A DNA stretch of 12,906 nucleotides from an uncultured Eubacterium sp. GTDB taxonomy: Bacteria > Bacillota_A > Clostridia > Lachnospirales > Lachnospiraceae. Made by a program: the position numbers and the translations under genes. Every line of letters starts with the position of its first letter. The first letter of the stretch is position 1. Of the stretch, positions 1 through 7,202 are shown piece after piece. Below the pieces are notes generated by a model. That model did not search any database. It was not told where the DNA came from and was given only the letters and a program-made list of their open reading frames with translations. The stretch lies in assembly GCA_948759685.1 (NCBI GenBank), contig CAQBGY010000065.1:1-12906 (forward strand), given 5' to 3'.

Positions 1-372
1 TTTTGCTATAATCCTTTGCTGCTCTCTTTGAACAATTAAATGCTCAACACTGTTTTCAACTATCAGGACATCATCCAACAACCGCAGTTCCTGCTTCTTA
101 GCGGTTCTTAGCCAGTCTTTAGACTTATTTCTTGCAATAACCGCTATATATGCTTTGATACTGCTGTATTCCTCATAATTGATTCTTTCAGCCGTATTCC
201 ATAATGCAATAAATATATCCGCAACCACCTCCTCCACATCTTCCTTTGTTCCCTTTGAGCTTAACAGGCTTCCGACAATAGAAGTAACATAAGCACAATA
301 TAAATCAATTATTTCCTCAAATGCTTTTTCATCTTTGTTCCGTAATTTCTTTAGTATGCTTTTTTCGTCCAT
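1..372 (-). CDS. ECF-type RNA polymerase sigma factor, C-terminus beyond window
   Basis: The translated minus strand from the ATG at 372-370 gives 124 residues, open to the left edge. It begins MDEKSILKKLRNKDEKAFEE and contains a sigma region 2 pattern: EDVEEVVADIFIALWNTAE at about residues 44-62, then YIAVIARNKSKDWLR at about 76-90. This is the usual layout of small ECF or sigma-70-like factors of Clostridia, which direct RNA polymerase to a few stress or envelope promoters. Region 4 is not in the window. GGGAGG lies only one base before the ATG, which is short; an in-frame TTG three codons upstream (379-381) is a less likely alternative start. An ECF-style promoter precedes the gene, suggesting it transcribes itself. 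Any anti-sigma partner would lie further left. Family call is firm; targets are unknown. Confidence 0.85.
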   Translation of the reverse strand, partial: MDEKSILKKLRNKDEKAFEEIIDLYCAYVTSIVGSLLSSKGTKEDVEEVVADIFIALWNTAERINYEEYSSIKAYIAVIARNKSKDWLRTAKKQELRLLDDVLIVENSVEHLIVQREQQRIIAK

Positions 373-407
373 TCCTCCCAATCCTATCTGCTCAAATTTT
401 TTATCAA

Positions 408-434
408 TACGTTAATGAGAGGAATTTGGTTTCA
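408..434 (-). promoter_or_regulatory. ECF-type promoter of the sigma factor gene (likely autoregulated)
   Basis: On the minus strand TGAAAC (434-429) is followed after 17 bases by CGTA (411-408). These match the -35 and -10 classes used by ECF sigma factors such as Bacillus SigW (TGAAAC, about 16 bases, CGTA). The -10 element ends 35 bases before the start codon of the sigma gene, so the leader would be short and carry the ribosome binding site. No good housekeeping promoter was seen in the same gap. Recognition by the adjacent factor is inference. Confidence 0.55.
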
Positions 435-443
435 CTTTTTAGT

Positions 444-488
444 AAAAAAATATATAAAAAAAGGAATACTGCACCTGCAATATTCCTT
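444..488 (-). terminator. Rho-independent terminator of the radical SAM operon
   Basis: Read on the minus strand, AAGGAATA (488-481) pairs with TATTCCTT (468-461). A GCA/TGC inner stem is separated from it by one mismatch. A long T-rich run follows (462-444). It lies about 70 bases past the stop of the second radical SAM gene and before the sigma promoter, so it separates the two transcription units. Confidence 0.85.
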
Positions 489-557
489 CATAAACTTCTA
501 ATATATTTACCTTTCTTTATCTAATCAAAGGTAAGCACTATAAATGTAAGGCATTCT

Positions 558-1463
558 CTATTCCATACCTAATGAATTAAGGCTATTCCTATACTCTACC
601 ATTTCCTCTTCACTTGTATTTTTAATTACTGCCCTCAATTCTGAAACCACATGTTCCCGATCTTTTGGTAAATACCCCGTAATCGGCTTATAATTTGTTA
701 TTGTATTTGCCTGCAGACGGGTTCTTAATCTCAGATTTTCAACCAAAGTTATAAGTTCCTCTAATCGTTCTTTTTCTCCCGCAGCTACAAATTTGCCGCT
801 TTGCGCCATTTCATATAACTCTGTGCCAGGAAAAAGAGTCAGAGAATCAATATGCAGAAAATAAGGATTTGGAACAAAATAAGGACTGATTTGATTTAAA
901 ATATTCGCCGTATTGATAGCATTTCTTTGACCATTTCCTTTTCCTGCTAACCCTGTCATATATACCAGATAATACTCAATTCCTGCCTCATCCAGTTTTG
1001 CAAGCTGTTCCACAATATCATTAGAATTATATCCCTTATTTACCAGTGTAAGGGTTTCGTCATCACCACTCTCCATTCCAATACTCAATCCGTTTATCCC
1101 CAATGCACGCAGTTTTTTTAATTGTTCTACACTTTTTGTTTTAATGTCCCTGATGCTTGCAAACATTGCAATTGTCTGACACTTAATTAAATAATCCTTT
1201 ACGGTTAATGCCCTAAGTTTTATGTTTTCATAACTCATGGCAAACGGATTTGCCCCTGTAAGAAACAACCGTCTTGCATATGGCTGATACACTTTAATTT
1301 CTGCCAAATCCTCTTCAAATTCTTCAATGGGAGACATTCTAAAACATTCGCCTTTATAAAGATTGCAAAATCTACAGTTATTATAGGTGCAACCAGATGT
1401 TGCCTGTATAATTACCGAAAATTTCTCATATGGCGGTCTCCATGTTCTTCCTGTAAAATGCAC
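558..1463 (-). CDS. Radical SAM protein, second of a tandem pair
   Basis: A 301-residue protein with an iron-sulfur cysteine cluster near the N-terminus: C25, C30 and C33 in GCTYNNCRFC. The spacing is CX4CX2C rather than the textbook CX3CX2C. Later family-like segments are LFLTGANPFAM, GLSIGMESGDDETL (the glycine-rich strand used to hold SAM) and YLVYMTGLAGKGNG. Such proteins reductively cleave SAM to start radical chemistry; the substrate of this Firmicutes family (N-terminal RPPYE motif) is unknown to me. The start is a GTG with AGGAGG seven bases upstream; no nearby ATG fits. It lies 11 bases downstream of its paralog, so the two are surely co-transcribed. No SPASM or other C-terminal cluster domain is visible. 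Confidence 0.85.
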   Translation of the reverse strand: MHFTGRTWRPPYEKFSVIIQATSGCTYNNCRFCNLYKGECFRMSPIEEFEEDLAEIKVYQPYARRLFLTGANPFAMSYENIKLRALTVKDYLIKCQTIAMFASIRDIKTKSVEQLKKLRALGINGLSIGMESGDDETLTLVNKGYNSNDIVEQLAKLDEAGIEYYLVYMTGLAGKGNGQRNAINTANILNQISPYFVPNPYFLHIDSLTLFPGTELYEMAQSGKFVAAGEKERLEELITLVENLRLRTRLQANTITNYKPITGYLPKDREHVVSELRAVIKNTSEEEMVEYRNSLNSLGME

Positions 1464-1474
1464 AATTATACCTC

Positions 1475-2374
1475 CTATAGATGAGGAAGATTCTTTCGAT
1501 ACCTTCTTAATTCCTCCTCATTAACATTATTAATAATATTATCTAATGTGGACAATAATTTTTTCCTATCCTTTGGCAATCTTCCATGCAATTGAAATGC
1601 ATTGGAAGCTCCTAATGCTGCAAACTCTACCGGAATTTGCAAATTTTCTACCAAAGTTCTTACTTCCTTATATTTTTCAATCTCCTCTTCCTCTTTCCAA
1701 TTTCCCTGCTTGATCTCCTGATAAAGTTCAGAGTCGGGATAAATTGTCATCATATTGGCTCCCACCAGATCAGGGTGAAGTTGATTACATATATCTGCTG
1801 TTACTTTCGCACCATGCTCACCTTTCCCCCAACCGGAAATACCTGTTAAATAGAAAAATCTATAGCTTATGCCCGCTTCATCTAACCGCTTGCACTGTTG
1901 TAAAATATCTTTTGACTGATAACCCTTATTCATAAATGCAAGAGCTTCATCATCGGCAGTTTCCATTCCGATGGTTAATCCATCATACCCTGCTGCCTTT
2001 AATTTCTTCAAATCTTCATCTGTTTTTTGTGTTGTGTCAGTTATTCTCGCAAAACAGCCAATAGATTCATTATTTGGAAAATATTTATGAATCATCTTCG
2101 CTATGGTGAGAAGTTTTTCCGTTTGTAAAACAAACGGATTTGCCCCAGTTAAAAAAGTTCTCATAGGAACATGGTTCCTGATAAATCCATAATATTTCTT
2201 TGCTTCTTGCAAATCCGCCTCCACATCTTCTAAAGGGGACATTTTGAACGAAAAAGGCAAATCATTATAAAGCGTACAAAACTTACATTTATGATGTGTA
2301 CACCCCGCCGTTACCTCCAGCAGCAATGAATAAGCCTCATATGGAGGTCTCCAAATCTGTCCTGTATAATGCAT
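1475..2374 (-). CDS. Radical SAM protein, first of a tandem pair
   Basis: A 299-residue paralog of the next gene. It opens MHYTGQIWRPPYEAYSLLLE and has cluster cysteines C25, C30 and C33 in GCTHHKCKFC, again CX4CX2C. Matching later segments are TFLTGANPFVL, GLTIGMETADDEALAFMNKGY and FYLTGISGWGKGEHG. Length and motif positions are almost identical to those of the downstream copy, so the pair arose by duplication and may act together or on related substrates. AGGAGAG precedes the ATG at 2374. It is the first gene of the operon, with its promoter facing the HxlR regulator gene, so redox or electrophile control through that regulator is a reasonable inference. Substrate unknown. Confidence 0.85.
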   Translation of the reverse strand: MHYTGQIWRPPYEAYSLLLEVTAGCTHHKCKFCTLYNDLPFSFKMSPLEDVEADLQEAKKYYGFIRNHVPMRTFLTGANPFVLQTEKLLTIAKMIHKYFPNNESIGCFARITDTTQKTDEDLKKLKAAGYDGLTIGMETADDEALAFMNKGYQSKDILQQCKRLDEAGISYRFFYLTGISGWGKGEHGAKVTADICNQLHPDLVGANMMTIYPDSELYQEIKQGNWKEEEEIEKYKEVRTLVENLQIPVEFAALGASNAFQLHGRLPKDRKKLLSTLDNIINNVNEEELRRYRKNLPHL

Positions 2375-2402
2375 AATTTCACTCTCCTAATTATTTTTCT
2401 TT

Positions 2403-2431
2403 ATATTACCACGTAGTGATTACTTTTTGAA
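2403..2431 (-). promoter_or_regulatory. Promoter of the radical SAM pair
   Basis: On the minus strand TTCAAA (2431-2426) and TAATAT (2408-2403) are separated by exactly 17 bases, a fair SigA-type match. The reverse complement of AGTGATTACT (2415-2424) sits between the two boxes, where a bound repressor would block RNA polymerase. Confidence 0.55.
2415..2424. repeat. AGTGATTACT decamer, repeated at 2544-2553
   Basis: This near-palindromic decamer (AGT-GATT-ACT) occurs twice in the divergent region. One copy lies inside the spacer of the radical SAM promoter. The other lies between the ribosome binding site and ATG of the HxlR gene. The outer AGT/ACT bases echo the arms of the larger dyad at 2452-2471. 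It is a possible secondary operator; two copies in AT-rich DNA could also be chance. Confidence 0.35.
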
Positions 2432-2451
2432 GAACTGTCTTTAAATGTTTA

Positions 2452-2471
2452 TAGTATTATTTCTAATACTA
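2452..2471. promoter_or_regulatory. Perfect 8-bp dyad, candidate HxlR-family operator
   Basis: TAGTATTA, a 4-base TTTC spacer and TAATACTA form a perfect inverted repeat midway between the divergent promoters. HxlR/DUF24 regulators such as YodB and HypR bind AT-rich dyads with TAGTA/TACTA-type arms beside their own gene, so this is the natural site for the regulator encoded 80 bases away. Its position upstream of both -35 boxes allows control in either direction. Confidence 0.6.
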
Positions 2472-2492
2472 GGTATTTTTTTATATTGTATC

Positions 2493-2521
2493 TTGATTTC
2501 TTCCTCCAAATTATATAGAAT
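2493..2521 (+). promoter_or_regulatory. Promoter of the HxlR regulator gene
   Basis: TTGATT (2493-2498) and TAGAAT (2516-2521) are separated by 17 bases, matching SigA boxes at 4 and 5 of 6 positions. They lie just upstream of the AAGGAG ribosome binding site (2540-2545). Confidence 0.55.
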
Positions 2522-2553
2522 TATTTCACAGTCTAACATAAGGAGTGATTACT

Positions 2554-2886
2554 ATGTCAAATATAAAATATGACAAAAACGTAACCCAATGTACAACCGT
2601 ATGTAAAATTCAGGCAGCCATAGGTGGAAAATGGAAAATAATTATACTATGGTATATTGCCGTTTCTGGAGCCATACGTTTTAGTGATTTACGACGACAG
2701 ATTGGTGAAATTACCCAATCTACCCTTACAAAACAATTACGAGAACTGGAAGCTGACGGTTTTATTTCCCGTTACATCTATCAGGAAATTCCACCTAAAG
2801 TAGAATACTCATTGACTGACTTAGGTAAAAGTTTTGTACCAATACTAGAGCATATGAAAGCATGGGGAGACGTAAATCTCCACTAA
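2554..2886 (+). CDS. HxlR-family winged-helix transcriptional regulator
   Basis: A 110-residue protein with the full HxlR (DUF24) pattern. An N-terminal cysteine region (C13 and C17 in CTTVC) is followed by IGGKWKIIILW, then FSDLRRQIGEITQSTLTKQL as the recognition helix region, LEADGFISR, and VEYSLTDLGKSFVPIL as wing and dimer helix. These are small dimeric DNA-binding proteins. Several members (YodB, HypR, QorR) sense electrophiles or oxidants through a conserved N-terminal cysteine, so the cysteine here suggests thiol-based sensing; this is inference. The ATG at 2554 has AAGGAG eight bases upstream. The in-frame GTG at 2545 overlaps that ribosome binding site and is rejected. It diverges from the radical SAM pair, its likely target together with itself. 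Confidence 0.88.
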   Translation: MSNIKYDKNVTQCTTVCKIQAAIGGKWKIIILWYIAVSGAIRFSDLRRQIGEITQSTLTKQLRELEADGFISRYIYQEIPPKVEYSLTDLGKSFVPILEHMKAWGDVNLH

Positions 2887-2889
2887 ACA

Positions 2890-2929
2890 ATCAATGCCAA
2901 AACTGCACAAATACAGTTTTGGCATTGAT
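2890..2929. terminator. Long perfect hairpin between convergent genes
   Basis: A 16-bp perfect stem (2890-2905 with 2914-2929) with an 8-base loop lies between the stop of the HxlR gene and the stop of the CoA-transferase gene. Neither strand has a strong T run after the stem; the minus strand has only TGTTTAG. It is likely a two-way transcription end or mRNA 3'-end protector for both convergent units. Confidence 0.65.
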
Positions 2930-2936
2930 AGAACTG

Positions 2937-4232
2937 TCAAGATGCCATTTTCTTTTCCAACCGCATTCGCAGTTCCGTTCTGAAATTCGGGTGCGCTATG
3001 TTGATTAAGGCATCTGCCCTCTCACGTAAAGTTTTTCCTTTCAACTCCGCAATTCCATATTCTGTTACAATATAGTCCACATCATTCCTTGAAGTTGTCA
3101 CTGCCGCCCCTTCACTTAAACTCACCACAATTCTTGACACGGTTCCACCTGCGGCAGTTGAAGGCATAGCCATGATTGATTTTCCATTCTTCGCCATAGC
3201 AGCTCCCCTGACAAAATCAACCTGACCGCCAACGCCACTAATTTGCTGTTTTCCAATCATTTCAGATACTACCTGCCCCATCAGATCTACTTCCAAGCAT
3301 GAATTAATTGCAACAAAATTCTCATTTTTCATTATTTCCAGCGGATTATTGACATACGATGCAGGCATCATATTTATTGACGGGTTATTGTGTATGAACC
3401 TATATAGTTCATGGGTTCCCAAAACAAAAGAAATTGTAGAAACCCCCTGATCGATTGATTTCTTTTTGTTATTGATTATCCCAGCTTCCATCAAGTGCAT
3501 AACCCCATCAGATACCATTTCCGAATGTATTCCCAAATTCTTTTTATTACTCAAAGCCTTCAGTATTGCGTCAGGAATACCACCAATACCCAATTGCAAA
3601 GTATCTCCATCTGATACCAGACTTGCACAGTATTTCCCAATTGCCATTTCCACTGGACCGCTTTTTGCTGCTTTCAGTTCTGGAATCTGAGCAGAACACT
3701 CTACCAAACAGTCAATATCATTAATGTGTATATAACAATCACCCATCGAACGGGGCATCTGATCATTCACTTGTGCGATAATGACTTTGGCGTTATCAGC
3801 TCCGGACTTGATATAATCAACATTGACTCCTAAACTACAAAATCCATGCTCATCCGGCGGTGCAACCTGAATCAACGCAACATCAATCGGCAGTTTATTT
3901 CTGAAAAGCCACTCCATCTGCGAAAGATTGCAGGGCGTAAAATCAGCATATCCAGAAGCAACGGCATTTCTGGTTGTCGGACTTACAAATGGTGTATTAT
4001 ACCGAAAATGTTCTCTCATATCATTCTGAAAAAAAGGTTCATCATCCATAGCCATAAACTGAATCAACTCAACATTATTATATAAATGTCTGTTTTCTAC
4101 CATATTTCTTACTAAATATTGAGGCTCCCCGGCTGCTCCTGTAATAACAACTCTATTACCGGAATGTATATATTTCATAGCCACATCTGGACTTATGAAT
4201 TGTACCGCATCCTTTTTTAGCACTTCTAACAC
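2937..4232 (-). CDS. CoA-transferase of the 4-hydroxybutyrate/butyrate:acetate type (acetyl-CoA hydrolase/transferase family)
   Basis: A 431-residue protein of normal family length. The sequence resembles Clostridium 4-hydroxybutyrate CoA-transferase along its whole length: FTSPTTR-like PFVSPTTRNAV, VAPPDEHGFCSLGV, LQLGIGGIPDAIL, GIHSEMVSDG, SGVGGQVDFVRGA, AAVTTSRNDVDYIVTEYGIAEL and INIAHPNF. The glutamate in GIHSEM is E238, the position known to form the glutamyl-CoA intermediate, so the enzyme should be active. It moves CoA between short acyl-CoA and a carboxylate in the cytoplasm. The start is GTG with AAGGAAAGAGG just upstream; a GTG three codons later is an alternative. It is the last gene of the operon, 16 bases after the KAS III gene. 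It may supply a short acyl-CoA starter or recover CoA from a product; the exact substrate cannot be read from sequence. Confidence 0.88.
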   Translation of the reverse strand: MLEVLKKDAVQFISPDVAMKYIHSGNRVVITGAAGEPQYLVRNMVENRHLYNNVELIQFMAMDDEPFFQNDMREHFRYNTPFVSPTTRNAVASGYADFTPCNLSQMEWLFRNKLPIDVALIQVAPPDEHGFCSLGVNVDYIKSGADNAKVIIAQVNDQMPRSMGDCYIHINDIDCLVECSAQIPELKAAKSGPVEMAIGKYCASLVSDGDTLQLGIGGIPDAILKALSNKKNLGIHSEMVSDGVMHLMEAGIINNKKKSIDQGVSTISFVLGTHELYRFIHNNPSINMMPASYVNNPLEIMKNENFVAINSCLEVDLMGQVVSEMIGKQQISGVGGQVDFVRGAAMAKNGKSIMAMPSTAAGGTVSRIVVSLSEGAAVTTSRNDVDYIVTEYGIAELKGKTLRERADALINIAHPNFRTELRMRLEKKMAS

Positions 4233-4248
4233 CCTCTTTCCTTATATT

Positions 4249-5211
4249 TTACCATTCAACAACCGCAGCCGCCCAAGTTAAACCGCCCCCGAATGCCGCC
4301 AAAACAATTTTATCTCCTTTTTCAAGCATATTTGCACGATTAACTTCATCCAATAATATGGGCAGGCTTGCAGATGATGTATTTCCGTATCTTTCAACAT
4401 TGGTAGGGAACTTACTCATATCCACGCCCAAGTTCTCCGCAATCCCTTCAATAATCCTCTTGTTCGCCTGATGCAACACAAAGTATTTAATCTCCGAAAT
4501 GTCGATATTTGCTTCTGCCAGCACCTCTCTGATACTTTCCGGCACTTTAGTTGTCGCAAACTTAACGATTTCCTTACCGTTCATCACCGGATATGTAAAT
4601 CCTTTTTTATCGGCAAGTAACAAATTATTAATCGGAACACTTCCCGCCGATAAATGTTTTCCACCTGAACCATCTGCATACTCACATACCTTAATCAGTC
4701 CTGTTTCGCCTGCTTTAAATACGGCAGCTCCAGAACCATCGCCAAACAATATGCAGGTTGTTCTTTCTGACCAGTCGATTACCTTTGATAGAAGCTCTGC
4801 GGACACGATCAAAATGGTTTCATACTTTCCGGTTTTTACATATGCGTCCGCTATGCTCATTGCAAAGATAAAACCACTACATGCCGTATTCAAATCAATT
4901 GCCGCTGCATTAAAAGCCCCTATTTCATTCTGAACCGAACATGCTGTATTTGGGCAGCTATTATCCGGTGACATCGTTGTTACAATAATCAAATCCAGAT
5001 CTTCCGCTTTTATTCCGGCACATTCTAATGCTTTTTTTGCGGCATCTACCGCCATGCTTACAGTTGTTTCCGTTGTGGCAACATGTCTTTCCTCAATTCC
5101 GGTCCTGCTGACGATAAATTCATTTGTCGTTTCAACCAGTGACGTGATTTTTTCATTTGTTACCACTTCCTTTGGAATGCTACTTCCTGTTCCCATAATT
5201 TTTAAATTCAT
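4249..5211 (-). CDS. fabH: 3-oxoacyl-ACP synthase III (KAS III, FabH family)
   Basis: A 320-residue protein with all KAS III marks. The N-terminus is MGTGSSIPKEVVTNEKI, followed by SRTGIEERHVA, the nucleophile C111 in LNTACSGF, FGDGSGAAVF, H247 in LHQANKRI, N277 in RYGNTSSAS and a C-terminal AFGGGLTWAAAV. The enzyme condenses an acyl-CoA with a malonyl thioester to give a beta-ketoacyl thioester. The start ATG has GGAGG eight bases upstream and lies 18 bases after the IspH-like gene. Housekeeping fabH in Clostridia usually sits with fabD, fabG, fabF and acpP; none of these is here. The partners are instead a dehydrogenase, an IspH-like protein and a CoA-transferase, so a dedicated pathway role is more likely than bulk lipid synthesis. 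That role is inferred. Confidence 0.9.
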   Translation of the reverse strand: MNLKIMGTGSSIPKEVVTNEKITSLVETTNEFIVSRTGIEERHVATTETTVSMAVDAAKKALECAGIKAEDLDLIIVTTMSPDNSCPNTACSVQNEIGAFNAAAIDLNTACSGFIFAMSIADAYVKTGKYETILIVSAELLSKVIDWSERTTCILFGDGSGAAVFKAGETGLIKVCEYADGSGGKHLSAGSVPINNLLLADKKGFTYPVMNGKEIVKFATTKVPESIREVLAEANIDISEIKYFVLHQANKRIIEGIAENLGVDMSKFPTNVERYGNTSSASLPILLDEVNRANMLEKGDKIVLAAFGGGLTWAAAVVEW

Positions 5212-5229
5212 AATTTATTCCTCCATTTC

Positions 5230-6156
5230 TTAGATTTCATCAACCAGTTTATTTTCTTCTATGTATTTCATAATAGGCTCTTCTGCCATATTAGGAATCG
5301 GACTTCTTACCAATAATATCCTGCTATTTTGATGTTGCGCCTCGTATGAAAGAAATTCTTCCAATGAGCCTATTGCTATTACATTCAGCCCCATATCCTC
5401 TGCTGTAATTGTGAGAGAGGCTAATGATTTGTTTGTTGACTTCGCTGTAGTAATTATGAGAGCATCCTCAATCCCTTCCAAATCCTGCGCAGTCAAAGCA
5501 TTCATTTCAACAATGGGGCTTACTTTGCTGTTTACCCACATACATGACAGATTGACATACTTATTCTCACGATCCGGATACTGCTGCTGGATAAAATCAT
5601 ATATCTGTTTTGACTGCTTAGGCAAAAATGTTACATATGGAACCAAATATAGGGGTTTTCCGTTCTGCTGTTCCCTGATACGTTCCTCATAGTTATGCAT
5701 TTGCACAAGTATCATATCTGCCGGAAACAGTGCTTTGTAGTTTTTAATGATAATATGGTTTGGCTCGCACAGGAGGACATATTGGTAACCTGTCTTGATG
5801 TCCTCAAATTCATTTCTAACTTTTCTGACAAAAGGACAGGGCGCATCTATAAACTCAATTCCTCTCCGGCGCAAGTCTATTTCCTCGTCATAAATCGAAT
5901 CATAACCCGTATTCACAACAACATCATTCTCCGTTATGTCCTTATAGTTTTCTACTAACGGAACCCCGATCTCTGCCATCCATTTAAGATCTGCACCAAC
6001 CCTTCCATTATCATTGCTAACCCAGTCCTTAATCATGTATTTAGTCTTTTCAGTATCATTCTTACTTGACTCAATCATTTCAGGAAATAGCTGGTTCAGC
6101 ATTCTTGTTTGTAACCATTTGCATCTGCCGTCGTTTGTTAATAATCTTACTTTCAT
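5230..6156 (-). CDS. Divergent IspH/LytB-like iron-sulfur protein
   Basis: This 308-residue protein appears to be a remote relative of IspH (4-hydroxy-3-methylbut-2-enyl diphosphate reductase). The three cluster cysteines of IspH have counterparts at fitting places: C12 (E. coli IspH also C12), C107 in IDAPCPFVRKV (IspH IDATCPLVTKV) and C205 in LSCMW. The segment LRRRGIEFIDAPCPFV and the late AKSTNKSLASLTITAEDMGL also follow the IspH order (SKNSSNSNRL). However, the HEVVHN and SAHGVS substrate motifs read SNDNGRVG and NTGYDS, and the catalytic Glu126 position appears to be isoleucine; H134 may keep the third histidine. It probably holds a [4Fe-4S] cluster but acts on another substrate. AGGAG precedes the ATG. 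It sits between the dehydrogenase and KAS III genes. The alignment was made by eye. Confidence 0.6.
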   Translation of the reverse strand: MKVRLLTNDGRCKWLQTRMLNQLFPEMIESSKNDTEKTKYMIKDWVSNDNGRVGADLKWMAEIGVPLVENYKDITENDVVVNTGYDSIYDEEIDLRRRGIEFIDAPCPFVRKVRNEFEDIKTGYQYVLLCEPNHIIIKNYKALFPADMILVQMHNYEERIREQQNGKPLYLVPYVTFLPKQSKQIYDFIQQQYPDRENKYVNLSCMWVNSKVSPIVEMNALTAQDLEGIEDALIITTAKSTNKSLASLTITAEDMGLNVIAIGSLEEFLSYEAQHQNSRILLVRSPIPNMAEEPIMKYIEENKLVDEI

Positions 6157-6206
6157 TTTGCATCTCCTCGTTTTAACATTTCTACAAAATAATCATTTCT
6201 CCAAAT

Positions 6207-7166
6207 CTAACTGTTGTCCTTCCTATATTGTAAATAATCATCCAGTGCAGTCATTACGATTTCATCCAACGTATATCTCTGTTTCCAGCCAATATCATCA
6301 AACGCATTATTAAAATGCTTTGCATGGTTCGATAAGATATTCAAAGACCTCAAACTCATTTTTATTTTTTTAGCTCCGAACCATGTGGAAAGCAAAGCAT
6401 TAAATTTGAGATAAATCCGTATTACACATTTAGGATAAACTTTCTGCGGAACTGGATAATTCAGCCTTGATGCTATCAGTTTGATTACATGGTGCATTCC
6501 CTTTTCTTGCCTTTCCAAACTAACATATTTTTTCCCAACAGTATCTTTATTCATTATGACTTGATAAAATAGTTCGCACAAATCATCTACATAAATAATC
6601 GGTGCGTTTTTTTCACCTCCCCTAATCCAAAATTTCAATCCATTTTGCAGCATATCAATAATGTATGGCATCAAAGCTCTGTCGTACTTTCCGAATATAT
6701 ATCCCGGATAAATAATTGTTGTTTTGATTCTGTTACTATATTGATCGACTACCTGTTCAGCATAGTATTTGCTCATGGTGTAATCTGAAACAAACGGTTT
6801 CTGGTAAAATAACAGTTCCCTTACAACGATTGAAGAACAATGAACAAGTCTGCAACTTCTGTTATTTTCCTCTATTGCTTTACACAGATTTCTTGTTCCT
6901 GTAACATTTGTTTCAAACAAAGCCTCCTTTGATGTTGATGTTACCTGCGCTGCAATATGCACACAAATATCAACACCTTTCACAAATTTAGCAAGGGAAT
7001 ACACATCTGAAAGCGTCCCCGTAACTATCTCTACGTTTTCCGATTTGGATACATTTAGGTTACTGCCATTCCTAATCAGGCATCTGACAGAGCATCCCCG
7101 TTCTAAAAGGATTTCAGTAAGCCGTCTGCCTAATCCGCCTGTAGCCCCCGTAATTCCTATAAGCAT
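6207..7166 (-). CDS. Extended short-chain dehydrogenase (NAD-dependent epimerase / 3-beta-HSD type)
   Basis: A 319-residue extended SDR. The Rossmann loop TGATGGLG (glycines 7, 10 and 13) opens the protein. Further marks are DICVHIAAQV, SSI at 111-113, the catalytic YTMSK (Y129, K133), IYPGYIFG and IIYVDDL. Members reduce beta-keto or beta-hydroxysteroid-like groups or epimerise sugars; OleD-like ketone reductases belong here. Next to KAS III and an AfsA-like gene, reduction of a beta-keto or butenolide intermediate is a sensible but unproven role. I chose the ATG at 7166, eight bases after GAGG; an ATG at 7172 is only two bases from it, and a longer frame to 7226 has no ribosome site. It is the first gene of the operon, with its own extended -10 promoter and 50 bases to the next gene. 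The C-terminal third is not distinctive. Confidence 0.85.
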   Translation of the reverse strand: MLIGITGATGGLGRRLTEILLERGCSVRCLIRNGSNLNVSKSENVEIVTGTLSDVYSLAKFVKGVDICVHIAAQVTSTSKEALFETNVTGTRNLCKAIEENNRSCRLVHCSSIVVRELLFYQKPFVSDYTMSKYYAEQVVDQYSNRIKTTIIYPGYIFGKYDRALMPYIIDMLQNGLKFWIRGGEKNAPIIYVDDLCELFYQVIMNKDTVGKKYVSLERQEKGMHHVIKLIASRLNYPVPQKVYPKCVIRIYLKFNALLSTWFGAKKIKMSLRSLNILSNHAKHFNNAFDDIGWKQRYTLDEIVMTALDDYLQYRKDNS

Positions 7167-7202
7167 TTTCATCACCTCTTTTTTCTTAATTGAACACAAA
7201 AA

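Noticed and set aside
321..524. Plus-strand frame of 67 codons across the sigma start and the terminator
   Set aside because: It overlaps the sigma gene start, its promoter and the terminator hairpin, and has no ribosome site.
2545..2553. GTG at 2545 as start of the HxlR gene
   Set aside because: It overlaps the AAGGAG ribosome binding site, while the ATG at 2554 has ideal spacing.
4499..4933. Open frame of 144 codons on the plus strand inside the KAS III gene
   Set aside because: It lies opposite a gene with intact catalytic residues, has no ribosome site, and its protein resembles no family; similar long opposite frames occur inside accC (9324-9839) and AccD-AccA (10492-10926, 11611-11985).
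5230..6156. Calling this gene ispH of the isoprenoid pathway
   Set aside because: Only the cysteine framework and part of the scaffold agree; the substrate motifs HEVVHN and SAHGVS are replaced.
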